A DNA stretch of 54,912 nucleotides from Hespellia sp. (GCA_028693555.1 JAQUVD010000028.1:1-54912); one strand, 5' to 3'. Positions 7,801-15,649 are shown, counted from the stretch's first letter. Made by a program: numbers and translations. Notes: generated by a model from the sequence alone, not told the origin.

Positions 7801-7947
7801 ATGGCACTTAAAAATTACAAGAGCTTTCCGATACTTGAGGAATACCTAAAATCCAAAGCGAAGGTCATTGAAACCAATGTTTCAGAGGAAATAGAAACGC
7901 CGATTGATATTTTAACCATCTTATTGTCCTACGAATATTGCAAATAG
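7801..7947 (+). CDS. Small hypothetical protein (48 residues)
   Basis: The frame starts with ATG 7801 behind a GGGGG-type site at about 7789-7793 and reads MALKNYKSFPILEEYLKSKA ... PIDILTILLSYEYCK before TAG at 7945. It is amphipathic and largely helical, and the spaced ribosome site argues for translation. No family is recognised; it may be the N-terminal piece of a longer protein that was lost. Confidence 0.4.
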   Translation: MALKNYKSFPILEEYLKSKAKVIETNVSEEIETPIDILTILLSYEYCK

Positions 7948-7989
7948 AATTATAGATATAATTATACTAAAAAAGGAAAAAAGTGTAAG

Positions 7990-8085
7990 GTGAATACGAC
8001 AAATTTATAAAAATTTGAGGAAAAGTTAAAAGCAAAGAATTTCTTAATGCAATGGGTGAAATTATTACATGGTCTTATTAACAAT
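7990..8085 (+). pseudogene. Possible IS5-type transposase scrap
   Basis: Across frames the segment reads EYDKFIK, then KVKSKEFLNAMGEIITW, which faintly resembles the N-terminus of IS5-family transposases (xxEIlPWxxL). Stops at both sides leave about 30 codons. This is a weak call. Confidence 0.25.
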
Positions 8086-8115
8086 TGAGAAGCTGCGTCT
8101 TTTCAATTACAACTA

Positions 8116-8161
8116 TTGACATATGTACGAAATCGGATATAATAAAATGTATGAAATCGGA
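8116..8161 (+). promoter_or_regulatory. marR promoter with two direct operator copies
   Basis: TTGACA (8116-8121) and TATAAT (8138-8143) are 16 bp apart. ATGTACGAAATCGGA (8123-8137) fills the spacer, and ATGTATGAAATCGGA (8147-8161) repeats it just after the -10, 24 bp downstream, with one difference in 15. Binding at both copies would block RNA polymerase, consistent with autorepression by the MarR protein encoded immediately downstream. Confidence 0.7.
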
Positions 8162-8176
8162 CAAGGAGATGCATAT

Positions 8177-8608
8177 ATGCACTATTTAGAAGCGGAACAA
8201 TACACACATTTAGCTGGAGAAATCAACTCGCTATATCATGAGGCTGCCATAAAAATGGGGATTTCAGACAGTATCCAAAATATTCTCTATGTCATTTGTG
8301 AGAAAGAAGGCGAATGCCTGCAAAGCGAAATAAGCAAGATGACCGGTATTAGCCGTCAAACAATCAATTCAGCAATTCGTAAATTAGAAAAAGAAGGAAT
8401 TGTGTATCTGAAACAGGGAAAAGGAAGGAATACAATTGTTTGTTTATCAGAAACAGGAAAAAAATTTGCATTGGAAAAAATCTATCCTCTATACGAAATG
8501 GAAAACAAAATTTGGAATGAGTGGACGACGAATGAACGGCAGCAATATTTACTTCTTACGGAAAAATATCGTGATGGATTAAAAAAATATTTAAAGGAGA
8601 TTTTGTAA
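8177..8608 (+). CDS. MarR family transcriptional regulator
   Basis: A 143-residue winged-helix regulator. The core reads LYVICEKEGECLQSEISK, SRQTINSAIRKLEKEGIVYL, then the wing KQGKGRNTIVCLSETGKKFA, and ends with a dimerisation helix (EKYRDGLKKYLKEIL). ATG 8177 is chosen over 8123 and 8147 because AAGGAG (8163-8168) is eight bases upstream and because the earlier ATGs lie inside the promoter/operator. It is followed by an MFS exporter and probably represses both genes until its ligand (unknown, likely a toxic small molecule) appears. Confidence 0.9.
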   Translation: MHYLEAEQYTHLAGEINSLYHEAAIKMGISDSIQNILYVICEKEGECLQSEISKMTGISRQTINSAIRKLEKEGIVYLKQGKGRNTIVCLSETGKKFALEKIYPLYEMENKIWNEWTTNERQQYLLLTEKYRDGLKKYLKEIL

Positions 8609-8739
8609 ATGAGAAGCAAAATACTTTTGAAGGGAGGTGGCTTGATACTGAAAGCAATGAACTAAGGGGAATTATCGTATCTGATATTGTCCCCTATTTG
8701 AGAAAATAAAACATTATGAAAATAAGAGGACAATTTAAT

Positions 8740-9978
8740 ATGAAAAAAATACAAAAATGGAAATCACAATTTATTATTGTAGCATTAGGACAGGCAATCT
8801 CAATGCTAGGCAGTCACGGTGTACAATTTGCATTGATCTGGTGGCTTGCTGAAAAAACATCATCTCCCTTAATGCTTGGAATATCAGGGATTGTTGCGTA
8901 CCTCCCAATGTCTCTATTCAGCCCGTTGGCGGGAATTGCAGCAGACCGTTATAATCGGAAATTCATCTCGATTTTTTCGGATATGGCAATGGGGATGGTT
9001 GCACTGATTTATGCAGTGCTGCTGTTCTTTTTTGATTTGCCTGTATGGACGGTATGTGTAATGCTTTGCGTGCGTGGTATCGGCAGCACTTTTCAGCAGC
9101 CTGCCATACAATCGATTATTCCGCAGCTTGTACCGAAAGACCAGTTGGTAAAAACAAATGGGTGGATGCAGCTTTTAAATTCAGGATCATTCTTGCTTGG
9201 TCCGGTTATCGGCGCATCTTTATACGCCATATTTCCAATGTCAGTCGTTTTGATGAGTGATGTGGTGGGTGCAATTTTAGCGAGTATTGCATTGGCAGTT
9301 GTTAAAATTCCGGAACTGATAAAAACGGAAGAGGAAAAGAAACACTTCGTCACCGAGATAAAAGAAGGGTTACAGGTATTTAAAGAAGATAAAAAGCTAT
9401 TTTATATCGTAATTGCGGAAGCACTCTGCATGTTCTTTTACGCACCGTTATCTTCCTTTTATCCGTTGATGACAAGCGACTATTTCAAACTGTCGGCAAT
9501 GTATGGAAGTGTGGTGGAATTATCCTTTGCAATCGGTATGATGATATCAGCACTTCTATTTTCCAGCATTTTGAAAGCGGAGCGGAAAATCAGGGCTTCC
9601 TTTATCGGTTTGTTTGGAATGGGCGTTACCTCGTTCCTCTGTGGTGTGATACCTCCAGTGTATGCAGGATGGTTTTTCTTTGCAGCAATGTGTATCTGTT
9701 TAGGAGCATCGGGAAATGTTCATACCATCCCGCTGACTGCTTATATGCAGGAAACAGTTGCCCCTGAAAAAATGGGGCGGGCTTTTTCGGTACTGACTCT
9801 GATTTCTTCTGTGACCATGCCTGTGGGTTTACTTTTTAGCAGTCCGATAGCCGAAAAAGTAGGTGTGAATGTCTGGTTTTTTATATCAGGGATTTGTATG
9901 ATTACACTGACTGCATTTGTTTTAATTTATGATGTTTTCGTGGCAGCTAAGATAGAGTGTAGAAATACAACAGAATAA
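8740..9978 (+). CDS. MFS drug-type exporter
   Basis: A 412-residue major facilitator of the macrolide/tetracycline-like MFS_3 group. About 12 membrane segments are visible, starting at FIIVALGQAISMLGSHGVQF. The conserved loop 2-3 motif is GIAADRYNRKF, and PMSLFSPLAG precedes it. The NGWMQLLNSGSFLLGPVIGA segment is typical of Mef-like exporters. ATG 8740 is preferred to 8716 because only 8740 has an upstream GAGGA and it begins at the usual N-terminus. A GGGGA/TCCCC hairpin (8666-8694) lies in the 131-bp gap after marR and could modulate readthrough. Substrate is not predictable; the MarR neighbour suggests inducible drug or bile-compound efflux. Confidence 0.85.
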   Translation: MKKIQKWKSQFIIVALGQAISMLGSHGVQFALIWWLAEKTSSPLMLGISGIVAYLPMSLFSPLAGIAADRYNRKFISIFSDMAMGMVALIYAVLLFFFDLPVWTVCVMLCVRGIGSTFQQPAIQSIIPQLVPKDQLVKTNGWMQLLNSGSFLLGPVIGASLYAIFPMSVVLMSDVVGAILASIALAVVKIPELIKTEEEKKHFVTEIKEGLQVFKEDKKLFYIVIAEALCMFFYAPLSSFYPLMTSDYFKLSAMYGSVVELSFAIGMMISALLFSSILKAERKIRASFIGLFGMGVTSFLCGVIPPVYAGWFFFAAMCICLGASGNVHTIPLTAYMQETVAPEKMGRAFSVLTLISSVTMPVGLLFSSPIAEKVGVNVWFFISGICMITLTAFVLIYDVFVAAKIECRNTTE

Positions 9979-9987
9979 AGTTTATGA

Positions 9988-10038
9988 TTGACAAAGAGCC
10001 ATACGTGTTTTATAATTAGAAAAACGACACGAATGTCG
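9988..10038 (+). promoter_or_regulatory. tetR promoter with inverted-repeat operator
   Basis: A fully consensus promoter: TTGACA (9988-9993), 17-bp spacer, TATAAT (10011-10016). The inverted repeat CGACA-CGAA-TGTCG (10025-10038) covers the expected transcription start, an ideal place for repression by the TetR protein encoded 18 bases further on. Confidence 0.7.
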
Positions 10039-10055
10039 CATTTTTAGGAGCGCTT

Positions 10056-10634
10056 ATGGGAAAAAAAGGTCTTGATACAAAAGAACGCATTAAAAAAGCA
10101 GCATATCAACTTTTTGCGGACAAGGGTTTTAAAGAAGTAACAATGAAAGATATTTGTGACAATACAGGGTTAAGCCGGGGTGGGCTATATCGGCATTATG
10201 AAAGTACAGAGCAAATTTTTTCGGAAATCATTTCCTCGTTTCTTACAGTACAAAATACGGAATTGCAAGAACAAATAGACAATCATAGTTCAGCAGTTGA
10301 TATTCTAAATCAGTTGCTCGAAAAGTATTGCCTGGAAATGATAGACGCGAAAAATTCGTTAAGCCTTGCTATTTATGAATATTTTAGTAAAAAAGGGATG
10401 GAAGAAAGTGATAATTTATTATCGCAACAATATCAGATGTCTTTTTCTTTGTGGGATAGGTTGATACGGTATGGAATTTCACGCGGTGATTTCAGACAGG
10501 TGGATAGTCGGGCTGTTTTTGACCTTATTGTTTTTTCTTATCAAGGAGTACGAATGTATAGTTTATTGATGGATATATCGGAGGATGTACCACACAGAAT
10601 GATGAAGCAAATACAGAGCTTATTGATATTTTAA
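10056..10634 (+). CDS. TetR/AcrR family transcriptional regulator
   Basis: A 192-residue TetR-type regulator. The N-terminal HTH reads TKERIKKAAYQLFADKGFKE then VTMKDICDNTGLSRGGLYRH, the canonical family pattern; the remainder is the variable all-helical ligand domain. AGGAG sits six bases before ATG 10056. A perfect-consensus promoter with an inverted repeat precedes it, suggesting autorepression. The next gene, a GNAT acetyltransferase 20 bases downstream, is probably cotranscribed and is the likely regulated partner. Confidence 0.9.
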   Translation: MGKKGLDTKERIKKAAYQLFADKGFKEVTMKDICDNTGLSRGGLYRHYESTEQIFSEIISSFLTVQNTELQEQIDNHSSAVDILNQLLEKYCLEMIDAKNSLSLAIYEYFSKKGMEESDNLLSQQYQMSFSLWDRLIRYGISRGDFRQVDSRAVFDLIVFSYQGVRMYSLLMDISEDVPHRMMKQIQSLLIF

Positions 10635-10654
10635 ACAAGAATGGGAGGAAGAAA

Positions 10655-11185
10655 ATGGACCATATAAATGAGATTATTTTGATAAAACCGACGAAAGACA
10701 TGAAAGCAGCAGCTCTTGAATATAGAAAAGAACATTTTGACTATGGAGAGAGAATGATTAATGGGAGCGAGCTGCTTGACCAAATAGAAGATTATGATGA
10801 ATGGCTTGAAAAAGTTACAGCTAATTCAAAGGAGGATACGGTTGCAAGTGATTGGGTCTTAACAGATACATTTTTCGCTTGGAGACCGTCAGATAACCGT
10901 ATAATCGGAATTATCGATTTACGGTATGAATTAAATGATTTCTTGAAAGATTTCGGTCACTGTGGGTATAGCGTAAGACCATCAGAACGTAAAAAAGGAT
11001 ATGCAACCCAAATGCTATCAAGGATCTGTCAAATTGCTAATCAACATGGATTAAAAGAATTGCAATTATCCGTTGAAAGAAGCAATATCCCGTCTGTTAA
11101 GACTATTTTGAATCAGGGTGGGGTTTATCAGAGAAGTTTTGTTGTGGATTCAGAAATGGCAGATGTATATCATATCAAACTGTAG
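10655..11185 (+). CDS. GNAT family N-acetyltransferase
   Basis: A 176-residue acetyltransferase. The acetyl-CoA binding motif A is CGYSVRPSERKKGYATQML, with the RxxGYA loop that holds the pyrophosphate, preceded by the beta-4 strand NRIIGIIDLRYEL. It resembles the large group of uncharacterised GNATs that acetylate small amines or drugs; the acceptor is unknown. GGGAGG precedes ATG 10655 with good spacing. The gene shares a transcript with the TetR regulator upstream, so resistance to a toxic amine is a reasonable but unproven idea. Confidence 0.85.
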   Translation: MDHINEIILIKPTKDMKAAALEYRKEHFDYGERMINGSELLDQIEDYDEWLEKVTANSKEDTVASDWVLTDTFFAWRPSDNRIIGIIDLRYELNDFLKDFGHCGYSVRPSERKKGYATQMLSRICQIANQHGLKELQLSVERSNIPSVKTILNQGGVYQRSFVVDSEMADVYHIKL

Positions 11186-11208
11186 GAAAGTTGGGAAGAG
11201 TAAAAAGC

Positions 11209-11292
11209 ATGAAAATTATTATCTCGCCGGCAAAGAAAATGAATCGGAACATGGATTCGAATGAAGAAACGTATGTATTTATAAAAAAATAG
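11209..11292 (+). pseudogene. yaaA (peroxide stress DUF328) N-terminal stub
   Basis: ATG 11209 opens a 27-codon frame reading MKIIISPAKKMNRNMDS, the conserved start of YaaA/DUF328, the protein that limits intracellular iron during peroxide stress (family length about 250). TAG at 11290 and a terminator directly follow, so nearly all of the gene is deleted. Confidence 0.65.
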
Positions 11293-11298
11293 AATGGA

Positions 11299-11331
11299 AT
11301 AACTCCCGGACGATTGACGGGAGTTATTTTA
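11299..11331 (+). terminator. Intrinsic terminator
   Basis: ATAACTCCCG (11299-11308) pairs perfectly with CGGGAGTTAT (11318-11327) around a 9-nt loop, followed by TTT. It probably ended the TetR/GNAT/yaaA transcript. Confidence 0.75.
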
Positions 11332-11341
11332 AGAGTTATAC

Positions 11342-11365
11342 TGACTATATAAATAAAAATAGTCA
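11342..11365 (+). promoter_or_regulatory. Inverted repeat upstream of the second tetR
   Basis: TGACTAT (11342-11348) and ATAGTCA (11359-11365) are perfect mirror arms around a 10-nt AT centre, 21 bases before the ATG of the TetR gene. Size and position fit an autoregulatory TetR operator covering the ABC exporter operon. Confidence 0.55.
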
Positions 11366-11386
11366 AACGTTATTTAGGAGGAAGAG

Positions 11387-11983
11387 ATGCCAAAATCATA
11401 CACCGAAAAGGAACGAGCGTATATTATAACAAAGCTGCGTAGCGCTGCGATGGAATCCATGTTGCAGAAAGGGGTGAGAAAGACAACCGTGGACGATCTT
11501 GTATCAACGGTGAGAATACCCAAGGGTACATTCTATTTGTTTTATCGTTCCAAGGAAATGCTTTTGTATGACGCACTGATGCAAATAGAAGAGGAGATGC
11601 ACCATCAGCTTTCCGAAAAACTCACGGCAATCCAATCAGATATGACAGTATCGTCTCTGACAGCACTGCTCTTTGATTTTTTTCAGTTGGGTTTGAATTG
11701 TGGGATTCTGCAATTAATGATCAGTGGTGATCTGGATCTCTTAATGCGTAAGCTTCCGGATGAGATTGTTGCCGCACATATTTCAAAAGATGATGAGTTT
11801 TTATCTGTTTTTTGTGAACTGTTTCCATCCATGGAACCTGAAAAGCTGGCAGAATATTCTGCGGCGTTTCGAGCTGTTTTCTTCACGGCATCTTATCAGA
11901 GAGAAATCGGTGAATGTTACGATCAGGCTTTAAAACTGCTAATCAATGGCCTTGTTATGCAGATGTGGGAGGATAGAAAATGA
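11387..11983 (+). CDS. TetR/AcrR family regulator of the ABC exporter operon
   Basis: A 198-residue regulator with the HTH segment RSAAMESMLQKGVRKTTVDD then LVSTVRIPKGTFYLFYRSKE, typical of the TetR family; the rest is helical. TAGGAGG lies just upstream of ATG 11387. Its stop overlaps the start of the ABC ATPase by four bases (ATGA), so it is the first gene of a five-gene operon with the transporter and a glutaredoxin-like protein, and it likely represses that operon. Confidence 0.9.
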   Translation: MPKSYTEKERAYIITKLRSAAMESMLQKGVRKTTVDDLVSTVRIPKGTFYLFYRSKEMLLYDALMQIEEEMHHQLSEKLTAIQSDMTVSSLTALLFDFFQLGLNCGILQLMISGDLDLLMRKLPDEIVAAHISKDDEFLSVFCELFPSMEPEKLAEYSAAFRAVFFTASYQREIGECYDQALKLLINGLVMQMWEDRK

Positions 11984-12828
11984 TTGAAATATCGAACTTA
12001 TACTTTCGTTACACGAAAGATCCCTTTATCCGTAATATTAATTTTTCGGTGGACAAGGGGGAAATCTTTGGATTTTTAGGACCTTCAGGTGCCGGAAAAA
12101 GTACGATTCAGCAGATTTTGATTGGAATGCTTCCTGCATATGAGGGCAGTGTTGTTGTGAATGGCGTGGAAGTCAGACAGCATGATAATCGTTTTTATGA
12201 AAACATCGGCGTCGACTTTGAATATCCAAGCCTGTATGAAAAACTTACAGCAAGGCAGAATCTTGATTTTTTCGCATCGCTCTATTCCGGAGAAAAATAT
12301 CAGACAGAAGAACTGCTGTCCAGTGTGGGGCTGCTTAGAGATGCTGATAAAAAGGTATCGGACTTTTCAAAAGGCATGAAAAGCCGGCTGAATTTTGCGA
12401 AAGCACTGATACATAAGCCGGAAATATTGTTCCTCGATGAACCAACCAGTGGACTTGATCCATCTAATGCAAGAGAGATGAAGGATATGATTTTAGAGCA
12501 GAAAGCCCTTGGCACTACAATTATTCTGACAACCCACAACATGGAGGATGCAGCGGAGTTATGCGACAGAGTTGCATTTATTGTTGATGGGGAAATACGG
12601 GCAATCGATGAGCCGCATCGACTGATTATGAAAAAGGGCGCAAAGAAGATACAGTACTCCTATTTGGAGGACAAGCATGAGAAACAAGACGAATGTCTTC
12701 TAGATTCCACCGCTGAGGATGAACATCTTCAAAGCCTGCTTGCACACAATCAGTTGCTGACAATCCACTCATCGGAACCGAGTCTCGGAGACATTTTCAT
12801 GGATCTTACGGGAAGGCGGCTGTCATGA
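11980..12828 (+). CDS. ABC transporter ATP-binding protein (drug-export type)
   Basis: A 282-residue ABC ATPase. Walker A is GPSGAGKST, the signature helix reads FSKGMKSRLNFAKAL in place of the canonical LSGGQ, Walker B is ILFLDEPTSGLDP, and the switch His is in TTHNMEDA. The non-canonical signature and the C-terminal extension (about residues 215-282) fit ABC-2-type drug/antibiotic exporters of the DrrA / fluoroquinolone-export kind. It overlaps the regulator upstream and the permease downstream by four bases each, so the subunits are translationally coupled. It powers export by the two membrane proteins that follow. Confidence 0.9.
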   Translation: MIEISNLYFRYTKDPFIRNINFSVDKGEIFGFLGPSGAGKSTIQQILIGMLPAYEGSVVVNGVEVRQHDNRFYENIGVDFEYPSLYEKLTARQNLDFFASLYSGEKYQTEELLSSVGLLRDADKKVSDFSKGMKSRLNFAKALIHKPEILFLDEPTSGLDPSNAREMKDMILEQKALGTTIILTTHNMEDAAELCDRVAFIVDGEIRAIDEPHRLIMKKGAKKIQYSYLEDKHEKQDECLLDSTAEDEHLQSLLAHNQLLTIHSSEPSLGDIFMDLTGRRLS

Positions 12829-13511
12829 GATTAAAACATTTAATTTGTGAAGAATTTCGGCTTCTGTTCAAATATGGAATTATCTTTTTGTATGTGATGA
12901 TTACTGCCATTTATCTAGGCCTGCTGGCCGCTATTCCAGACACGGCACGGGAATTGACCACGGTGATTCTGGTGTTTACAGATCCTGCGGCTATGGGCTT
13001 GTTCTTTATGGGGGCAGTTGTACTCTTTGAGAAGAGCCAGCGAATTGATTCTTCTTTGGCTGTTGCACCAATCAAGATCTCGGAATATATGATCGCGAAG
13101 GTATTGCCGATTATGGTAATTGGCATGGCGGTCAGCGTTGTCCTCTATCTTTTTGCCGGAAGTGGAAATGTTTTTCTTGTATTGCTTGGTGTTGCATTGG
13201 CATCGATGTTACTTTCATTGTGCGGTTTGCTCATTGGCTCTCGGATTCAGACACTTAATAGCTTCATGATTGCTACCATTCCATTTGAAATTGTAATCTG
13301 TGTTCCACCGCTTCTGTATCTGGCTGGCATATTGCAATCCAGCATTTGGATCCTTCATCCGGGTGTTGCGGCAATCCGGCTCATTCGTGCTGATGCGAGT
13401 CAATGGTATCTGTCAGCCTTATCGATTGTATTGTGGATGATACCGATATACTATGTTTGTAAAAAATCAGTCATAAAATCGTTTCATAAGATGGGAGGTG
13501 CAAAGATTTGA
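12825..13511 (+). CDS. ABC-2-type exporter permease subunit 1
   Basis: A 228-residue integral membrane protein with about six hydrophobic segments (GIIFLYVMITAIYLGLLAAI, AMGLFFMGAVVLF, VLPIMVIGMAVSVVLYLFAG and further). A short SLAVAPI loop sits between helices 2 and 3, as in the fluoroquinolone-export permease family. It overlaps the ATPase stop by four bases and is overlapped by the next permease, so the two probably form a heterodimer. The exported compound is unknown. Confidence 0.8.
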   Translation: MRLKHLICEEFRLLFKYGIIFLYVMITAIYLGLLAAIPDTARELTTVILVFTDPAAMGLFFMGAVVLFEKSQRIDSSLAVAPIKISEYMIAKVLPIMVIGMAVSVVLYLFAGSGNVFLVLLGVALASMLLSLCGLLIGSRIQTLNSFMIATIPFEIVICVPPLLYLAGILQSSIWILHPGVAAIRLIRADASQWYLSALSIVLWMIPIYYVCKKSVIKSFHKMGGAKI

Positions 13512-14221
13512 AAAAAATATTTCGTGCATTTGTGCCATTTATCGCTGAAGTCACACATGATTTTATGCTGACGGCATGCATGCTGGGACCAATTCTGACG
13601 GGGATGGCGTTTCGATTTATGGTACCGTTTGCGGAGGCGTTTCTTTGTGAATATTTTGATGCGGTGCAGATTCTTGCACCATACTACATCATTTTCGATT
13701 TGCTGCTTGCAATCATGACGCCGATACTTTTTTGTTTTGCCGGTGTTCTGGTAATACTTGAGGAACTGGACTGCGATGTGGCAAAGTATTATGCCGTAAC
13801 ACCAATCGGAAGGAGCGGCTATCTTCTTTCTCGAATAGGAATGCCGACCGTGGCTTCGCTGCTGTATAATATCGTGTTGCTGTGCATTTTTTCAATATCC
13901 GGAATTGACTTTTTTATGTTGATTCTTCTTTCCATCAGTGGTGGATTGATTGCAGTTATCACATCACTTCTGGTGGTCTCTTTTGCCAAAAATAAAATGG
14001 AGGGAATGGCACTGGTCAAACTTTGCGGAATATTGATGATAGGAGTTCCGGCTGCCTGTTTTGTGTCTGGCCCGATGCGCTATCTGTTTGGAATCCTTCC
14101 CAGCTTTTGGATGGCGGAACTGTGCCTTACCAAAAACTACTGGTATTTTCTTTTATCAGTTATAACTTCTTGCTTGATGCTTGGTGGATTGTATGGTAAA
14201 TTTAAAAAAAAGCTTTTGTAA
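13508..14221 (+). CDS. ABC-2-type exporter permease subunit 2
   Basis: A 237-residue membrane protein with about six hydrophobic segments and a YYAVTPIGRSGYLLSR loop parallel to the loop of subunit 1. The start codon is TTG at 13508, overlapping the upstream TGA (TTGA), with GGGAGGTG at 13494-13501 as a strong ribosome site. There is no alternative ATG near the N-terminus. It completes the exporter with the ATPase and subunit 1. Confidence 0.8.
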   Translation: MKKIFRAFVPFIAEVTHDFMLTACMLGPILTGMAFRFMVPFAEAFLCEYFDAVQILAPYYIIFDLLLAIMTPILFCFAGVLVILEELDCDVAKYYAVTPIGRSGYLLSRIGMPTVASLLYNIVLLCIFSISGIDFFMLILLSISGGLIAVITSLLVVSFAKNKMEGMALVKLCGILMIGVPAACFVSGPMRYLFGILPSFWMAELCLTKNYWYFLLSVITSCLMLGGLYGKFKKKLL

Positions 14222-14241
14222 AAAGATGCAGGAGGAAGAAG

Positions 14242-14514
14242 ATGAAAAAAGTATTGATGATGATGTTAGCGGACTGTCCACATTGCAAGCGTGCCAATCA
14301 AATGATTGAAGAGCTGCAGAGCGAGAATCCGAAGTATGCAGCGATTGAAATTCAGAGGGAAGATGAGGAGAAGAATACTGCGTTGGCAGACTCTTTAGAT
14401 TACTATTATGTGCCATGCTTCTTTGTGGATGGAGAAAAGTTAATGGAAGGAGTGCCTTCGAAAGAAAAGATTGAGATGGTACTTCAGGCAGCTTGTGAAA
14501 AGGAAGAGAGATAA
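14242..14514 (+). CDS. Glutaredoxin/thioredoxin-like protein with CPHC motif
   Basis: A 90-residue thioredoxin-fold protein. The active site ADCPHCKRA holds the CxxC pair near residue 12, and VPCFFVDGEKL provides the cis-Pro region and final strands. The second half of a classical thioredoxin is shortened, as in glutaredoxins. It is cytoplasmic, without a signal peptide. It is the last gene of the TetR/ABC operon, 20 bases behind the permease with a GGAGGAAG site, and is followed by a terminator. It may maintain thiols or reduce a substrate or subunit of the exporter, which is inference. Confidence 0.85.
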   Translation: MKKVLMMMLADCPHCKRANQMIEELQSENPKYAAIEIQREDEEKNTALADSLDYYYVPCFFVDGEKLMEGVPSKEKIEMVLQAACEKEER

Positions 14515-14536
14515 AGAAGGATTCAATTATTATAAC

Positions 14537-14573
14537 AAAAACGCAGCCGGTATAAAAACCAACTGCGTTTTTT
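14537..14573 (+). terminator. Intrinsic terminator of the ABC operon
   Basis: AAAAACGCAG (14537-14546) pairs with CTGCGTTTTT (14563-14572), with a T-tract, right after the glutaredoxin-like gene. The A-tract on the other side makes it usable from the minus strand too, so it may also end the Cys-rich gene pair. Confidence 0.75.
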
Positions 14574-14574
14574 G

Positions 14575-14868
14575 CTAAACGCGCATTCCAAAGCTGAGTG
14601 CAAGCAGGCAGCGAAGAAGTGGTGGGATATATCTTCGATTTGGAGTCTTCGGTTTTTTGTTTGCACAGATGCAGAGAGGAAAGCTTACACAGAACATCTG
14701 CGTTACAATATAATTCCGATTTTGAGGATTTTTTGAGCGATTGTTACATCCTGTTAATTGTGGACTGCCGACGCATCGACAGTTCACAGAGCCTATTTTT
14801 GTTTCCGGTTGAAGCTTGATGCAGGTATCGGTCTGGATTTTGGCGGTGATGGTTCTTTGGCAGCCCAT
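14575..14868 (-). CDS. Small Cys-rich protein, possible spore-surface protein
   Basis: A 97-residue protein with nine cysteines (for example KIGSVNCRCVGSPQLTGCNN and FCVSFPLCICANK) and no membrane segment. AAAGGAG lies nine bases before ATG 14868. The segment VTQMFCVSFPLCICA parallels VRQEICVQVPLTFEA in the larger gene immediately upstream (15-base gap), so the two are related and probably cotranscribed. Cys-rich, signal-less proteins behind a mother-cell-like promoter suggest a spore coat or exosporium role. The family is not recognised by name, so function remains a guess. Confidence 0.7.
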   Translation of the reverse strand: MGCQRTITAKIQTDTCIKLQPETKIGSVNCRCVGSPQLTGCNNRSKNPQNRNYIVTQMFCVSFPLCICANKKPKTPNRRYIPPLLRCLLALSFGMRV

Positions 14869-14883
14869 AGATTTCAGCTCCTT

Positions 14884-15567
14884 TTATTCACAGTGTTTTG
14901 GACATCCGTCGGCGTTGCCTTCATTAAAAACAGCCAATGCTGATTGGTAATCAGGTGCACCGGAAATGCCTTCCGATGGAGAAGCAGCTAAGAAGCGATC
15001 TGCCTGAGAGATTGCCGTATTGGCATACGAACAGTCAGCTCCGGCAAGAACATTTAGTTTGGCACCCAGTAGCTGCGCATACAAAACACTGTATTGCGTG
15101 GCGTATACAGAGTTAGTAGGAAGTGCTGAGTCTGGAATATTAAATTCCAAAACATGGACTGCTTCAGTAACTGTGGTGACGGTATATCCGAGTCCGGTCG
15201 CACTATTTCCCAGAACGATGCTGCAGCCGGCTTCTAATAGTAATGCCGCGAGTGTACCTTCATGCGTTTTGTAGTATCCGATTGTACGTGTACAGGTATC
15301 CGATTCGTTACAGATTCCGGTGTCGGGGGTTCCGCAGACGATGCCTACTGGAGCTGCGGATGCATCTGCTTCAAATGTGAGAGGCACCTGCACGCAGATT
15401 TCCTGACGAACATGGAAGGAACAGTCTGGGGAGATGGTTCCGCTGCATCGACCGATGGCGGCTTTGTTGATACAATAGGTTCGGATTTCACCAACGGTAA
15501 CGACAGGTTTTATGGTGATTTCTGCATCAATGCAGACATTATTGTGAACAGTTGTAGGACAAGACAT
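14884..15567 (-). CDS. Cys-rich repeat-like protein with GYYKTH motif, possible spore-surface protein
   Basis: A 227-residue protein without signal peptide or membrane helices. It starts MSCPTTVHNNVCIDAEITIK, has a CSFHVRQEICVQVPLTF segment, and then TIGYYKTHEGTLAALLLEAG, reminiscent of the GYWKTH/GYWKNH motif seen in various surface proteins. It ends with a Cys-His tail. Cysteines are spread through the N-terminal 95 residues. AAGGAG precedes ATG 15567 with a 9-base spacer. The promoter upstream matches the SigK pattern, which fits a late mother-cell-expressed coat or exosporium component. This role is inference; adhesion or another surface role is possible. Confidence 0.75.
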   Translation of the reverse strand: MSCPTTVHNNVCIDAEITIKPVVTVGEIRTYCINKAAIGRCSGTISPDCSFHVRQEICVQVPLTFEADASAAPVGIVCGTPDTGICNESDTCTRTIGYYKTHEGTLAALLLEAGCSIVLGNSATGLGYTVTTVTEAVHVLEFNIPDSALPTNSVYATQYSVLYAQLLGAKLNVLAGADCSYANTAISQADRFLAASPSEGISGAPDYQSALAVFNEGNADGCPKHCE

Positions 15568-15619
15568 AGAAAAAAACTCCTTTTAATTTGTTTTTCAACG
15601 AATAAATCTGTTGATAGTA

Positions 15620-15649
15620 TAATATATGTGAAAAAGTGAAAATCAGTGT
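15620..15649 (-). promoter_or_regulatory. SigK-like promoter of the Cys-rich gene pair
   Basis: Read on the minus strand, ACAC (15649-15646) is followed after 17 bp by CATATATTA (15628-15620), matching the sigma-K consensus AC-N16/17-CATAnnnTA. It lies about 53 bases before the ATG. Chance matches are common in AT-rich DNA, so confidence is moderate. Confidence 0.45.

Noticed and set aside
11209-11292. The yaaA stub as a genuine small gene.
   Set aside because: It matches only the first residues of a 250-residue family and is cut by a stop followed by a terminator.
12825-14221. Annotating the exporter as a specific drug pump (fluoroquinolone).
   Set aside because: The resemblance is to a broad ABC-2 group; substrate cannot be inferred from sequence alone.
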